Part shown: piece after piece, positions 44,472 to 53,217 of the stretch
Layout of the letters: every line of letters starts with the position of its first letter
Numbering within the stretch: position 1 is the stretch's first letter
NCBI GenBank assembly: GCA_934481515.1
Contig: CAKSPO010000008.1
Coordinates: forward strand, 1 to 62,183
Length of the DNA: 62,183 bases
Direction: 5' to 3'
Origin: an uncultured Eubacteriales bacterium
Lineage (GTDB): Bacteria; Bacillota; Clostridia; Oscillospirales; CAG-272
Position numbers and translations under genes: made by a program
The notes under the pieces: model-generated
Seen by the model: the letters and a program-made list of their open reading frames with translations, nothing else
Told to the model about the DNA's origin: nothing
Databases searched by the model: none

Positions 44472-45792
44472 CGTCGGCATCCTCCTTTCCGCCGGCACCG
44501 CGCAAAAAGAACACGGCACTGCAGCATACGGCTTCCGCGGCGCGGATTACCTCCTCCCGCGTCACGCGGGCAAAAGCGGCGCGACATGCTTCGGGCGTGT
44601 TCCGGACGGCGGCAAGCGCCCGCCCGAAGAAAAAGCTTTCCAGCGCGGCGGGACTGTCCTCCAGCTGACGGTAAGCGTTTTCCAGCGATTTTTTTGCCGC
44701 CGAAAGCTCTTCCTCCGAAAAATCCCCGGAGCGGATGGCATCCAGCTGGCAAAGAATCTCTTTTTCCGCACGGGCACGGTTTTTGTTTTCCAGCCCGCAA
44801 TAAACCAGCATCGTCCCTTTGTAAATGTCATAGGAGGAAAAACAGGAGTAGCACAGACCAAGCTTTTCGCGCACATTCAGAAAGAGCTTTGCAGAGGGAG
44901 AAACCCCGAACAGCTCGTTCATGACAACCGTGGCATAAAAACCCGGCGAGGTAATGTCCCTGCCGGTGCGGAATCCGAGCACCAGATGTCCCTGACCTGC
45001 AGGGAAGGCTTCTTCCGCGCGGCGGATGCCGCCGGAGGCGTCCGTATCGGAGAGAGACCATACAGGAGATGGGACGAATCCGGAACCGGACGCTTTCGGA
45101 TGGGGAATTTCCGCGGTATCTGCCGCTCGTCGCAAGGCTTCCGCTACGACTTCGTGCGGAAGCGGACCCACATAAAAACAGTCCCACGTCAGCCTCGGAA
45201 AGAGTGCGACACGGTATTGACTCAGCATCTGCGGCGTAACGGAAAGCACTTTCTCCTCCGTTCCGTAGAGCGGAACGGAACAGCGTTCTCCTGCATAGAG
45301 TAATTCGCGGCAACAGTCCGTCGCATAGTCTGCCGGCTGGTTCTTTCTGGATCGGATGGCATCGCACTGCAACTGCTTTTCGCTCTCCGTGTAGTGCGCA
45401 TTAAGACAACCGTCCGCATCCGTCAGGGGATGGAACAGAACGTCCGTCAAAACCTCCAGAACGCCGTCCAGAAGTTGCGGTGCCTGCGGTGGCAGATAAC
45501 TCTGATCCAACAGATCTGCCGAGAGACCAAGAATCTGCATGTCGCCCCGATAAAAATTCCGTACCGAGAGCAGGGTGCCATAGAGCGCATCCAGCCGCCG
45601 GTTCAGCGCGGCAACCGACGGATAGCGCCGACTTCCGCGCAGGAGCACGGAGAAGAGAAGGGAATTGAGATAAGTCGTCTCAGGGGAGGCGGGAAGAGCG
45701 GCGGATACCGACAGCATTCCTGCCTTGAACCGATCGGTCCGGAGGGAGCGCAGAGTCCATCCGTCGCATACGGTACTGATGATTGGAAGCAT
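44458..45792 (-). CDS. M16 family protein without zinc motif, YfmF type
   Basis: A 444-residue M16-fold protein. The position of HxxEH is occupied by LLFSVLLRGSRRYPS, so it lacks the zinc site and is the non-catalytic partner of the YfmH-type peptidase, with which it should form a closed two-subunit chamber. The overlapping stop and start imply coupled 1:1 synthesis. The last residues are very acidic (GGKEDADDDED), perhaps a local tail. It is transcribed before YfmH. Confidence 0.88.
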   Translation of the reverse strand: MLPIISTVCDGWTLRSLRTDRFKAGMLSVSAALPASPETTYLNSLLFSVLLRGSRRYPSVAALNRRLDALYGTLLSVRNFYRGDMQILGLSADLLDQSYLPPQAPQLLDGVLEVLTDVLFHPLTDADGCLNAHYTESEKQLQCDAIRSRKNQPADYATDCCRELLYAGERCSVPLYGTEEKVLSVTPQMLSQYRVALFPRLTWDCFYVGPLPHEVVAEALRRAADTAEIPHPKASGSGFVPSPVWSLSDTDASGGIRRAEEAFPAGQGHLVLGFRTGRDITSPGFYATVVMNELFGVSPSAKLFLNVREKLGLCYSCFSSYDIYKGTMLVYCGLENKNRARAEKEILCQLDAIRSGDFSEEELSAAKKSLENAYRQLEDSPAALESFFFGRALAAVRNTPEACRAAFARVTREEVIRAAEAVCCSAVFFLRGAGGKEDADDDED

Positions 45793-45846
45793 GTGACCTT
45801 CCTTTCCCGGAGCGGTTCCGGGGATTTTATAAAAAATGGATAAAAC

Positions 45847-46068
45847 TCAATAGCGCCGGGACCAGCCGGATTCCGGCTCCTCTGCCTGCGTAGGCATTTC
45901 GACGGCGCCGGAGGAATCCGGAACCGTCTGAGAGATACCGGAGGAATCCGGAGACTCCGCGACCGTGCCGGAGGAATCCTCGCGCGGGAGATAGTGAATG
46001 CATCCGGCAAGCATACAGACCGAGAGAAAAACGGAGAGGAAGACAAAAAACGGGGATAAGCGTTTCAT
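45847..46068 (-). CDS. Tiny lipoprotein with PDSSG repeats
   Basis: A 73-residue lipoprotein with a clear signal peptide and lipobox LAGC (Cys23), a Ser/Pro/Asp-rich rest and three copies of a SPDSSG/VPDSSG-like unit (EDSSGTVAES, SPDSSGISQT, VPDSSGAVEM). AAAGGAG lies 8 nt before the ATG. It lies 54 bp upstream of the M16 pair in the same direction. Function unknown; likely a surface tether or stub. Confidence 0.65.
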   Translation of the reverse strand: MKRLSPFFVFLSVFLSVCMLAGCIHYLPREDSSGTVAESPDSSGISQTVPDSSGAVEMPTQAEEPESGWSRRY

Positions 46069-46178
46069 GCGACACTCCTTTCATGCAAAAAACGGCGCGC
46101 CGGAGGCAGACCCTTCTTTGGAAAAGGCGCGGCTCCGGCGCGGGAAATCGGTGTATGAACAGAGCCGAAAGAAAAGGC

Positions 46179-46910
46179 TCAGTCATTCTGATCGGCGGCG
46201 TTCAGATAGCGGATGCAACGCTCTGCTTCGTTGATGCCGGAGGGATTGCAGGTCTCGCTTTCCACCACCATGCGGATGCCGTTCGCGATGGCATAGGTGC
46301 GCACTGCGGCAACGGGAGCGGTGCCTTCTCCGAGCGGCGTTCCGTGACCGTCCGCAGAACCGTCCTTCAGGTGGATGACGTGGACGCGACCCTTCAGACG
46401 GGTCAGAAGAGCAACGGGATCCTGCTTCGCAACATATGCCCAGTAGGTGTCGATTTCAAATTCGACGTTGGTGCGCTCCTCCAGTTCCTTGTGCACATAG
46501 GCACCGTATTCGGTGGGGAGGAACTCCTTCCAGTGGTTGTGATAGCCCAGGCGGATGCCGGCATCGGCAAGAACGGGCTGTGCACGGTTGATCAGGGCTA
46601 CCAGCTCGTCCAGCTTTTCCCGCGTGGAGTAGTCGGCGCCGGGGATAATCAGATTCGGGTTTCCGATTGCTTTGTGATAGGCAATGGTTGCCTCCAGCCG
46701 ATCGGGCTGAAGCTCGTCGCAACCGGTGTGGGTACCGCTGATTTTGAGTCCGGTTTCGCGGAGCATCCGGCAGACCTCCTCCGCACTGTGACCGAAGAAG
46801 CCGGCAAATTCCACATATTTGTAGCCGAGCCTTGCCACCTGACGCAGAGCCTCCTCCAGACTTTCCTGAGAGAGGTCGCGCACGCTGTAAAGCTGAATTC
46901 CGTATTCCAT
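46179..46910 (-). CDS. Sugar phosphate isomerase/epimerase (xylose isomerase-like TIM barrel)
   Basis: A 243-residue TIM-barrel enzyme of the AP-endonuclease-2/IolE-like family. The pattern shows a start YGIQLYSVRDL, metal-site residues in LGYHNHWKEF and EIDTYW, and HVIHLKDG near the C-terminus. Members isomerise or epimerise sugars and inositol derivatives; the substrate is unknown. AAGGAGG precedes the ATG. The gene is divergent from glyS and has its own promoter. Confidence 0.88.
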   Translation of the reverse strand: MEYGIQLYSVRDLSQESLEEALRQVARLGYKYVEFAGFFGHSAEEVCRMLRETGLKISGTHTGCDELQPDRLEATIAYHKAIGNPNLIIPGADYSTREKLDELVALINRAQPVLADAGIRLGYHNHWKEFLPTEYGAYVHKELEERTNVEFEIDTYWAYVAKQDPVALLTRLKGRVHVIHLKDGSADGHGTPLGEGTAPVAAVRTYAIANGIRMVVESETCNPSGINEAERCIRYLNAADQND

Positions 46911-46971
46911 GACAAAATCCTCCTTAAGGGCGGGGCACAGTCAGCCGTACCGCAATTTTTTGTACAGCAAC

Positions 46972-47000
46972 ATTATACAGGAAAAAAACGTGCTTGTCAA
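46972..47000 (-). promoter_or_regulatory. Sigma-A promoter of the isomerase/epimerase gene
   Basis: On the minus strand TTGACA (rc at 46995-47000) and TATAAT (rc at 46972-46977) are 17 bp apart. Confidence 0.85.
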
Positions 47001-47061
47001 TCACCGCCGGAAAAAAACGGTGCCGCAGGAGCGAAAAGCAGGGACTTTTTTTGCCTGTGCC

Positions 47062-47090
47062 TTGACAGCGTGGCAAAAAAATGCTACAAT
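47062..47090 (+). promoter_or_regulatory. Sigma-A promoter of glyS
   Basis: TTGACA (47062-47067) and TACAAT (47085-47090) are 17 bp apart, only 34 bp before the ATG. The leader is too short for a T-box riboswitch. Confidence 0.85.
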
Positions 47091-47124
47091 AGGGGCAAAG
47101 CTTGCAGAATACAGGAGACAGAAT

Positions 47125-48546
47125 ATGAAGAATACGGAAAAGACCATGGATAAAATCGTTGCGCTTTGCAAAGGGCGCGGCTTTGTTTTTGCGGGGAGCG
47201 AAATTTACGGCGGACTTGCCAACACATGGGACTACGGTCCTTTGGGCGTGGAGTTGAAGAACAACATCAAGCGCGCATGGTGGAAAAAGTTCATCCAGGA
47301 AAACCGGTACAACGTCGGATTGGATGCGGCAATCCTGATGAATCCGCAGACGTGGGTCGCCTCCGGGCACCTTGCCGGCTTTTCCGATCCTCTCATGGAT
47401 TGCCGGGAATGCCATGAACGCTTCCGTGCGGACAAGCTGATCGAGGACTATTGCGCACAGAAGGACGAAACGCTTCCCAAACCGATCGACGCCTTCACGC
47501 AGGCGGAAATGAAGGACTTCATCGAGGAGCACAACATCCCCTGCCCCACCTGCGGCAAGCACAATTTCACCGACATCCGGCAGTTCAACCTGATGTTCAA
47601 GACCTTCCAGGGGGTCACCGAGGACGCGAAGAACACCGTATATCTTCGTCCGGAGACCGCACAGGGCATTTTTGTCAACTTCCCGAACGTTCAGCGTTCC
47701 AGCCGGCGGAAGCTCCCCTTCGGCATCGGACAGATCGGAAAATCCTTCCGCAACGAAATCACGCCCGGCAACTTCATCTTCCGGGTGCGCGAATTCGAGC
47801 AGATGGAGCTGGAGTTCTTCTGCAAGCCGGGAACCGATCTGGAGTGGTTCTCCTACTGGCGTTCCTTCTGCCACAACTGGCTGCTTTCCATCGGACTGAA
47901 GGAGGAGAATCTCCGCCTGCGCGACCATGATCCGGAGGAGCTTTGCTTCTACTCCAAGGCAACCACCGACTTCGAGTTCCTGTTCCCGTTCGGCTGGGGC
48001 GAGCTGTGGGGCGTTGCCGACCGTACCGATTACGACCTGACCCAGCACCAGAACACCTCCGGCAAGGATCTGACCTACTTCGATCAGGAGACCGGAGAGC
48101 ATTATATCCCGTATGTCATCGAACCGTCGCTCGGCGTGGAGCGGAGTGTGCTTGCCGTTCTCTGCGACGCCTACGATGAAGAGGTCATCGATGCCGAAAA
48201 GAACGACATCCGCGTTGTCATGCACCTGCATCCGGCGCTTGCCCCCTTCAAGGCGGCAGTGCTTCCGCTTTCCAAAAAGCTCGGCGGCAAGGCAACCGAA
48301 ATTTATGAAGAACTTTCCAAGTATTTCATGGTGGATTACGACGAGACCGGGTCTATCGGAAAACGTTACCGCCGCGAGGACGAGATCGGAACCCCGCTCT
48401 GCATTACCGTGGATTTTGAAACCGTCGGAGACGAAGAAAAAGCGGCAGACCATTGTGTCACCGTGCGCGACCGCGACACCATGGAGCAGGTGCGCGTTCC
48501 GATTACGGAGCTGAAGGCTTATATCGAAAACAAGATTGCATTCTGA
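47125..48546 (+). CDS. glyS: Glycine-tRNA ligase (dimeric, eukaryote-like type)
   Basis: A 473-residue class II aminoacyl-tRNA synthetase of the alpha2 GlyRS type (one chain), which charges tRNA-Gly with glycine and ATP. The motif 2 region reads FRNEITPGNFIFRVREFEQME, and zinc-binding cysteines occur in CRECHERFRADK and CPTCGKHNF. The C-terminal anticodon-binding domain starts near residue 370 (HLHPALAPFKAAVLPL). AGGAGA precedes the ATG. It is monocistronic, with promoter and terminator on both sides. Confidence 0.96.
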   Translation: MKNTEKTMDKIVALCKGRGFVFAGSEIYGGLANTWDYGPLGVELKNNIKRAWWKKFIQENRYNVGLDAAILMNPQTWVASGHLAGFSDPLMDCRECHERFRADKLIEDYCAQKDETLPKPIDAFTQAEMKDFIEEHNIPCPTCGKHNFTDIRQFNLMFKTFQGVTEDAKNTVYLRPETAQGIFVNFPNVQRSSRRKLPFGIGQIGKSFRNEITPGNFIFRVREFEQMELEFFCKPGTDLEWFSYWRSFCHNWLLSIGLKEENLRLRDHDPEELCFYSKATTDFEFLFPFGWGELWGVADRTDYDLTQHQNTSGKDLTYFDQETGEHYIPYVIEPSLGVERSVLAVLCDAYDEEVIDAEKNDIRVVMHLHPALAPFKAAVLPLSKKLGGKATEIYEELSKYFMVDYDETGSIGKRYRREDEIGTPLCITVDFETVGDEEKAADHCVTVRDRDTMEQVRVPITELKAYIENKIAF

Positions 48547-48574
48547 AACCCGTAATAACGCTTTTCAAACCAAC

Positions 48575-48616
48575 AAAAAGCAGGGACGCCTCTCGTGAGA
48601 GACGTCCCTGCTTTTG
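48575..48616 (+). terminator. Terminator of glyS
   Basis: AAAAAGCAGGGACG and CGTCCCTGCTTTT form a long stem around a 13-nt loop, with an inner short hairpin. Confidence 0.85.
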
Positions 48617-48673
48617 CTGTGCTTCTGTTGCACGGACACTCCAACCTGTCATTATGTTTCCGGTTTCTGCCGG

Positions 48674-48932
48674 ACGAAAAATCCCATTTACCCATTACGC
48701 TTCCGGCTTCCATCAAACAAAAAATCTTTTCTCCCTCGTAGGAAACGGGCGTTGCCCGCGCGGGGTCGACCCGCCCGCTTCTAAGGAACCTTCACAACCA
48801 CCCCGGCGGCATTTTTTCACCGGATTTTTTGTTTGTGGTACTGGTGCCTCTCTCTTAAAAAGGCGTTCGTTGGTGCCCCTACCCGATGTGCCGCAACCCC
48901 TTCACAAACGGGCGGGTTGACCCCGCCCCTAC
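48674..48932. repeat. 260-bp direct repeat, copy 1
   Basis: About 259 bp that recur at 49055-49314 with only a handful of differences. The unit begins with a CCCATTTACCC/ACACATTACGCTTCCGG stretch, carries GGGCGTTGCCCGCGCGGGG and AACCCGCCCG palindrome-like parts and ends in GGGTTGACCCCGCCCC. Between 48617 and 49889 no gene is seen; the region holds this pair, short variants of the first 60 bp (around 48640-48680, 48997-49060 and 49590-49625) and the element at 49490. Confidence 0.85.
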
Positions 48933-49054
48933 CGACTTTGGAAAAACCGGAGCGCTTGTGCGACGCCGGAAAAACCGCTTTTCGTTGCGGTATTTTCCGG
49001 CTTCCACCGGGCGAAAAAATTCCAACTACACATTCCGCTTCCGGCTCCCGCTGA

Positions 49055-49314
49055 ACGAAAAAATCCCATTTACACATTACGCTTCCGGCTTCCATCAAAC
49101 AAAAAAATCTTTTCTCCCTCGTAGGAAACGGGCGTTGCCCGCGCGGGGTCAACCCGCCCGCTTCTAAGGAACCTTCACAACCACCCCGGCGGCATTTTTT
49201 CGTCGGATTTTTTGTTTGTGGTACTGGTGCCTCTCTCTTAAAAAGGCGTTCGCTGGTGCCCCTACCCGATGTGCCGCAACCCCTTCACAAACGGGCGGGT
49301 TGACCCCGCCCCTA
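49055..49314. repeat. 260-bp direct repeat, copy 2
   Basis: Same unit as 48674-48932, about 120 bp later in the same orientation. The two copies are nearly identical, which implies recent duplication. Confidence 0.85.
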
Positions 49315-49489
49315 CGGGCTGAGATGGGAACCGGAGCGCTTGTGCAACGCCGGAAAAATTGTTTTTCACCCCGGTCATTTTTCGTTTCGGTTTGACATTT
49401 TTCCGGAAAGGAATAAAAGACGAACATGCCCCGGCAATCAGCATAGATTTTTATATCAGCATAGATTTTTATCCAAGGGGCATTTACCC

Positions 49490-49545
49490 CACAGCCTTCT
49501 CCAGAGGGAGAAGGTGTCAGCCGAAGGCTGACGGATGAGGTGTGA
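49490..49545. repeat. Dispersed double-hairpin repeat of gut Firmicutes type
   Basis: Two hairpins lie in tandem: CCTTCTCC with GGGAGAAGG (49495-49514) and GTCAGCC with GGCTGAC (49516-49532), followed by GGATGAGGTG. This resembles a short repeat scattered in many gut Clostridia. A small direct repeat ATCAGCATAGATTTTTAT occurs just upstream (49437-49472). Confidence 0.6.
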
Positions 49546-49829
49546 ACCGTATCATGGAATTTTTGCTGTTTCACAAAACGATAACTTTCCATTCCATTCC
49601 GGTTTCTGCCGGACAAAAAATCTCTTTTTCTCCTTCGGAAATGTGCCTTTATTATATCATAAAACTGTATAACATGTCCTTACACACTCTGTATACGATC
49701 TTATTACACTGTACATCTACCCGCCCGTTCCTGAGGCACTTGCTCAACCGTTTCGGTTGCACCTCACCCTATTCCTGCCCGCTTCCCATCGGAATTTCGA
49801 AATTTTATTTTCTGATTTTTTGATTTCTA

Positions 49830-49858
49830 TTGACATTTTTGGTTTTATGTGGTATTCT
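49830..49858 (+). promoter_or_regulatory. Sigma-A promoter of the DeoR-MFS-phosphoesterase operon
   Basis: TTGACA (49830-49835) and TATTCT (49853-49858) are 17 bp apart, 30 bp ahead of the DeoR start, which places any operator in the -10 to start region. Confidence 0.75.
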
Positions 49859-49888
49859 GTGGAAAACGAATGAAAAAGAGGAAGAACG

Positions 49889-50707
49889 ATGCTGGCAGAA
49901 CAAAGAAAACAAAACATTCTGGAGCGGCTCCGGCAAACCGGGCAGGTGACGGTAACAGAGCTGTGCGAAGACCTCGGAGTTTCCGACGAGACCGTGCGCA
50001 GGGATCTTTCCGCACTTGCCGCCGAAGGACTGCTCCGGAAGGTGCACGGCGGCGCGGTACGCGTGCCGGAGTTGTTGAAGGAAGCACCTTACGAGGAGCG
50101 GAAACAGCAAAACCTGCCGGAAAAGCAAGCCATCGCCCGACGCGCGGCAAAATTGCTTTCGGATGGGGAAAGCATTGCAATCGATTCCGGATGCGCGGCA
50201 GAGGCGTTTGCCGAAGCAATTTCCGGCGTGCGGGATCTGACCGTGCTGACGGATTCCCTCCCTGTGGCATGGATCCTGCGGGAAAAGCTTCTCCGTGGGG
50301 ACTTCTGCGGAAAGCTGATTCTGCCCTCCGGAGAGGTGGAGCCGATGGGCGGAGGAATGCGCGGAGGAATGACCGCAGAATGGCTCTCCCGCTTTGCGGT
50401 GGATCGGGTATTCATCGGCGCAACGGCAATTTCGGAACGCGGAATTCTGTTCAGCGACGCGGAAGACGCGGCGGTCGCCAGAGCCATGTCCGGTTGCGGT
50501 GCGGAAACTGTCGTCCTTGCCGAGAGCATAAAGTTCGGGAAAGAGAGTTTTGCTCTCTGCCTGCCGCTCAAGAGCGTCGGTGTCCTGATTACGGATTGCT
50601 CAGCGCCGGTTCCGGAACTTCTTTGCCGGAAGCTTGCGGAAGCGGACGTGACCCTGTACCGGGAGGAGGTACAGATGCATGCGGATGAACGCGAAACGAA
50701 TGCGTAA
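49889..50707 (+). CDS. DeoR-family transcriptional regulator
   Basis: A 272-residue sugar-phosphate-sensing repressor. The N-terminal winged helix-turn-helix (about 1-57) carries the family pattern RKQNILERLRQTGQVTVTEL then SDETVRRDLSALAAEGLLRKVHGGA; the rest is a ribose-5-phosphate-isomerase-like sensor domain (SIAIDSGCAAEAFA, FIGATAISERGILFSD). It very likely controls the two genes that follow, which it overlaps by 29 bp, and responds to a phosphorylated metabolite. Confidence 0.92.
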   Translation: MLAEQRKQNILERLRQTGQVTVTELCEDLGVSDETVRRDLSALAAEGLLRKVHGGAVRVPELLKEAPYEERKQQNLPEKQAIARRAAKLLSDGESIAIDSGCAAEAFAEAISGVRDLTVLTDSLPVAWILREKLLRGDFCGKLILPSGEVEPMGGGMRGGMTAEWLSRFAVDRVFIGATAISERGILFSDAEDAAVARAMSGCGAETVVLAESIKFGKESFALCLPLKSVGVLITDCSAPVPELLCRKLAEADVTLYREEVQMHADERETNA

Positions 50708-51989
50708 AGAAACTACCGCGGATGCTTTGCCGACGACCGGAACAAAATCTCCGAAACCTGCATTCTCCCATGGAAAAAACCTGCTCCTCGGCAGCATCTG
50801 CTTTCTGGCGTATGCCGCAGTATACGCCGGGAAAGGGCTGCTCGGCGCCGTCCTTCCGCAGCTGACCGGGAGCGGCTCTCCACTCGGCGGCGCGGCAGGG
50901 AGTATGGGTTCCGTGTTCCTTTTGACCTATGGAATCGGACAATTGACCAACGGACTGCTCGGTGACCGCATTTCCGCCAAATATATGGTGTCCTTCGGAC
51001 TTGCGGCGGGAGGCGGAATTCTTCTTTGCCTGCCATATCTTACATCTCCCTTCCTTGCTGTCCTGCTCTGGGGCATCTGCGGCTTTTGCTGTTCCATGCT
51101 CTGGGGACCGATCACAGCCACCGTAGGGGAGAATACCGAAGAACGGATTGCCCCGGTGATTCTGACCGCTCTGACGGTCGCGTCGGTGTTCGGCGGATTG
51201 GTTGCCTCCTTTTTTGCACTTTGCTCCGCGGCGGCAAGAGATTGGAAGCTTGCCTTTACATTGGCAGGCACTGTCATGCTGATGTCTGCCGCACTTTGGC
51301 TGTTTTTCTACATCACGATGGAAAAACGGGGAGCCATCCGCCACAAAAGCGGATCGGCAGACGCCCCGGAGCCGGGAACGACGAAGGGCGCGCTGCAGCA
51401 GATTCTGTGCCCCGGTTTTTTTGCCGCCGTCGTCCTGACCATGTGCAACGGCGTTCTCCGGAACGCAACGGCACTCTGGATCAGCACATGGATGTATCGG
51501 AGCCTTGGCTTTTCCGTGGAGAGCGCGACCGGAATTTCTGCCATTCTTCCGGTGCTCACCATTGCGGCTACCTTTGCATCCCTTTGGCTGTTGCAACCGG
51601 CAAGGGGAAGGGAAAAGCCGGTGTGCGCGTGGCTGGGAGCGATACAGACCGCATGCTTTGCGGCGGTTGCACTGACCGGGGACTCCCTTCCGTGGCTGTC
51701 GGTGGCGGCACTGTTCCTTGCCATGGCATGCGCACTCGGAATCTGCAACCTGATTTTCAGCAAGTATCTTTTGCGCTACCGATTTTGCGGACGGCTTTCC
51801 GGCGTTTCCGGCTTTTTCGATTTCGCATCCTATCTTTCCGCCGCCGTTTCCAATCTCTGGTTTACGGCGCTGGCGGGTGCCGATGCATGGGGGAACGTCC
51901 TTTGGCTTTGGACGGCGTTCAGCCTTGCATCCTTCCTTACGGCATCGGTCTCTCTCCGGGCAAGGGAAGCCGACGAAAGCATAAGATGA
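50679..51989 (+). CDS. MFS transporter, organophosphate antiporter-like
   Basis: A 436-residue protein with about twelve transmembrane helices. The N-terminal region GSICFLAYAAVYAGKGLLGAVLPQL and YGIGQLTNGLLGDRISAKYM resembles the organophosphate:phosphate antiporter branch of the major facilitator superfamily (GlpT/UhpT-like). It is encoded in the same unit as a DeoR regulator and a phosphoesterase, so a phosphorylated compound is a plausible substrate; that is inference from context. GGGAGGAGGT 8 nt upstream fixes the ATG at 50679. Confidence 0.85.
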   Translation: MRMNAKRMRKETTADALPTTGTKSPKPAFSHGKNLLLGSICFLAYAAVYAGKGLLGAVLPQLTGSGSPLGGAAGSMGSVFLLTYGIGQLTNGLLGDRISAKYMVSFGLAAGGGILLCLPYLTSPFLAVLLWGICGFCCSMLWGPITATVGENTEERIAPVILTALTVASVFGGLVASFFALCSAAARDWKLAFTLAGTVMLMSAALWLFFYITMEKRGAIRHKSGSADAPEPGTTKGALQQILCPGFFAAVVLTMCNGVLRNATALWISTWMYRSLGFSVESATGISAILPVLTIAATFASLWLLQPARGREKPVCAWLGAIQTACFAAVALTGDSLPWLSVAALFLAMACALGICNLIFSKYLLRYRFCGRLSGVSGFFDFASYLSAAVSNLWFTALAGADAWGNVLWLWTAFSLASFLTASVSLRAREADESIR

Positions 51990-52026
51990 CAGATCATCAG
52001 ACAGATGAAACCAAGGAGAATGAAAA

Positions 52027-53142
52027 ATGAAAAAAGAAGCATTTGAAAAGCTCCGGGCGGATGCCATCCGGCAGGGGCTTCCGAACTGGTATTACGAACC
52101 GATCGACGAGCCGCTGACGGATCGCTCCGCATGGGAGCAGCTTCCGGAATATTACCGGGAGCAGGTGCAAAAAAAGAACGAAAAGGTCTGCCGGATTCTG
52201 CGGGAGCATCCGGAGTATGCGGCGTTTGTCTTCTTCTCCGACGCACACGTCCGGCAGAACCGGATGTCCTCTGTCCCGATCATTCGTTCCGTTTTGAAAA
52301 ACACTCCGGTGAAGGATGTATTCTACGGCGGAGACACGGTCAGTGCATGGGTCACGGATGAGACCATGCGGGAGGATATGCGGTATTTTGCGGAGGCGTT
52401 CGCCTTTGCACAGCCGTATATGGTGCGCGGGAACCATGATGTTGCAGGAAAGGAATTTGCCTATTCGGACATCGGCTATATCGCACCGTCGGAGGAGGTG
52501 CGGCAGTGGATGATCCGCGGCGAACATCCCGACGCGGTCACCTTTCCGGGAAAGAATTATTATTATTTCGACCGCCCAGCGGCGCACCTGCGTTATATTG
52601 TGATCGACACCACCGACGTGATGGAGCACATCGTCGGGGAGGACGGATCCTGGCTCAGCCGGGATGCCGCATCCGTCGGGGAGATTCGCTGGTTTGCCGA
52701 ACTGCTTGCCGCAACGCCGGAGGACTACCGGATCGTGGTACTGGGACACGTTCCCGTGTTCCGGGAGCTGAAATGGTACAACAGCTTTGCACTGCCGTTC
52801 GGAGACATCATCAATGCGTTCAACCGAAGGGAGCCGGTGACGGTCGAAGCGGACGGCGGGAACGCGGCGTTTGATTTTTCCGATGCGGCAGGAAAGGTGA
52901 TTCTCTTCCTGTGCGGACACGGACACTGTGACGATGTCTGCATCACTCCGGAGGGGTGCATCGGATACGAGATCAATTGTGACGCATGGATCGACAACGG
53001 CGGAAGCGCATATTCCAGAACGCAGGGGACGACCAGCGAAAACGCCCTGGACGTCATTCTGCTCGATCCAGCCGGCGGAAGAATGGAGACCGTCCGCTAC
53101 GGTGCGGGAGAGGATCGCAGTATCAGCATAAAAGAAACATAA
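52027..53142 (+). CDS. Calcineurin-like metallophosphoesterase
   Basis: A 371-residue protein with the complete metallophosphoesterase motif set: SDAH, GGD, GNHD, GHVPVF and GHGH. There is no signal peptide, so it is cytoplasmic. It would hydrolyse a phosphomono- or diester, likely the imported compound or its product. AAGGAG lies upstream, 37 bp after the MFS gene. It ends the operon; a 22-bp stem terminator follows. Confidence 0.88.
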   Translation: MKKEAFEKLRADAIRQGLPNWYYEPIDEPLTDRSAWEQLPEYYREQVQKKNEKVCRILREHPEYAAFVFFSDAHVRQNRMSSVPIIRSVLKNTPVKDVFYGGDTVSAWVTDETMREDMRYFAEAFAFAQPYMVRGNHDVAGKEFAYSDIGYIAPSEEVRQWMIRGEHPDAVTFPGKNYYYFDRPAAHLRYIVIDTTDVMEHIVGEDGSWLSRDAASVGEIRWFAELLAATPEDYRIVVLGHVPVFRELKWYNSFALPFGDIINAFNRREPVTVEADGGNAAFDFSDAAGKVILFLCGHGHCDDVCITPEGCIGYEINCDAWIDNGGSAYSRTQGTTSENALDVILLDPAGGRMETVRYGAGEDRSISIKET

Positions 53143-53149
53143 TGGGTTT

Positions 53150-53199
53150 GCATCACAAAAGGCGGTTGCTTTTGATCAAGCAACCGCCTTTTGTGATGC
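53150..53199. terminator. Bidirectional terminator with a 22-bp perfect stem
   Basis: 53150-53171 pairs perfectly with 53178-53199 around TTGATC. It serves the phosphoesterase operon and the convergent ylmH transcript. Confidence 0.92.
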
Positions 53200-53217
53200 C
53201 GGCAGCCCCCCGGTTTT

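Noticed and set aside
46909..47124. N-terminal extension of glyS and a possible T-box leader
   Set aside because: The promoter at 47062-47090 leaves only 34 bp before the ATG, too short for a T-box, and the extension would lie upstream of transcription.
48617..49888. CRISPR array
   Set aside because: The repeats are long, few and without regular spacers of 30-40 bp, and no cas genes are near.
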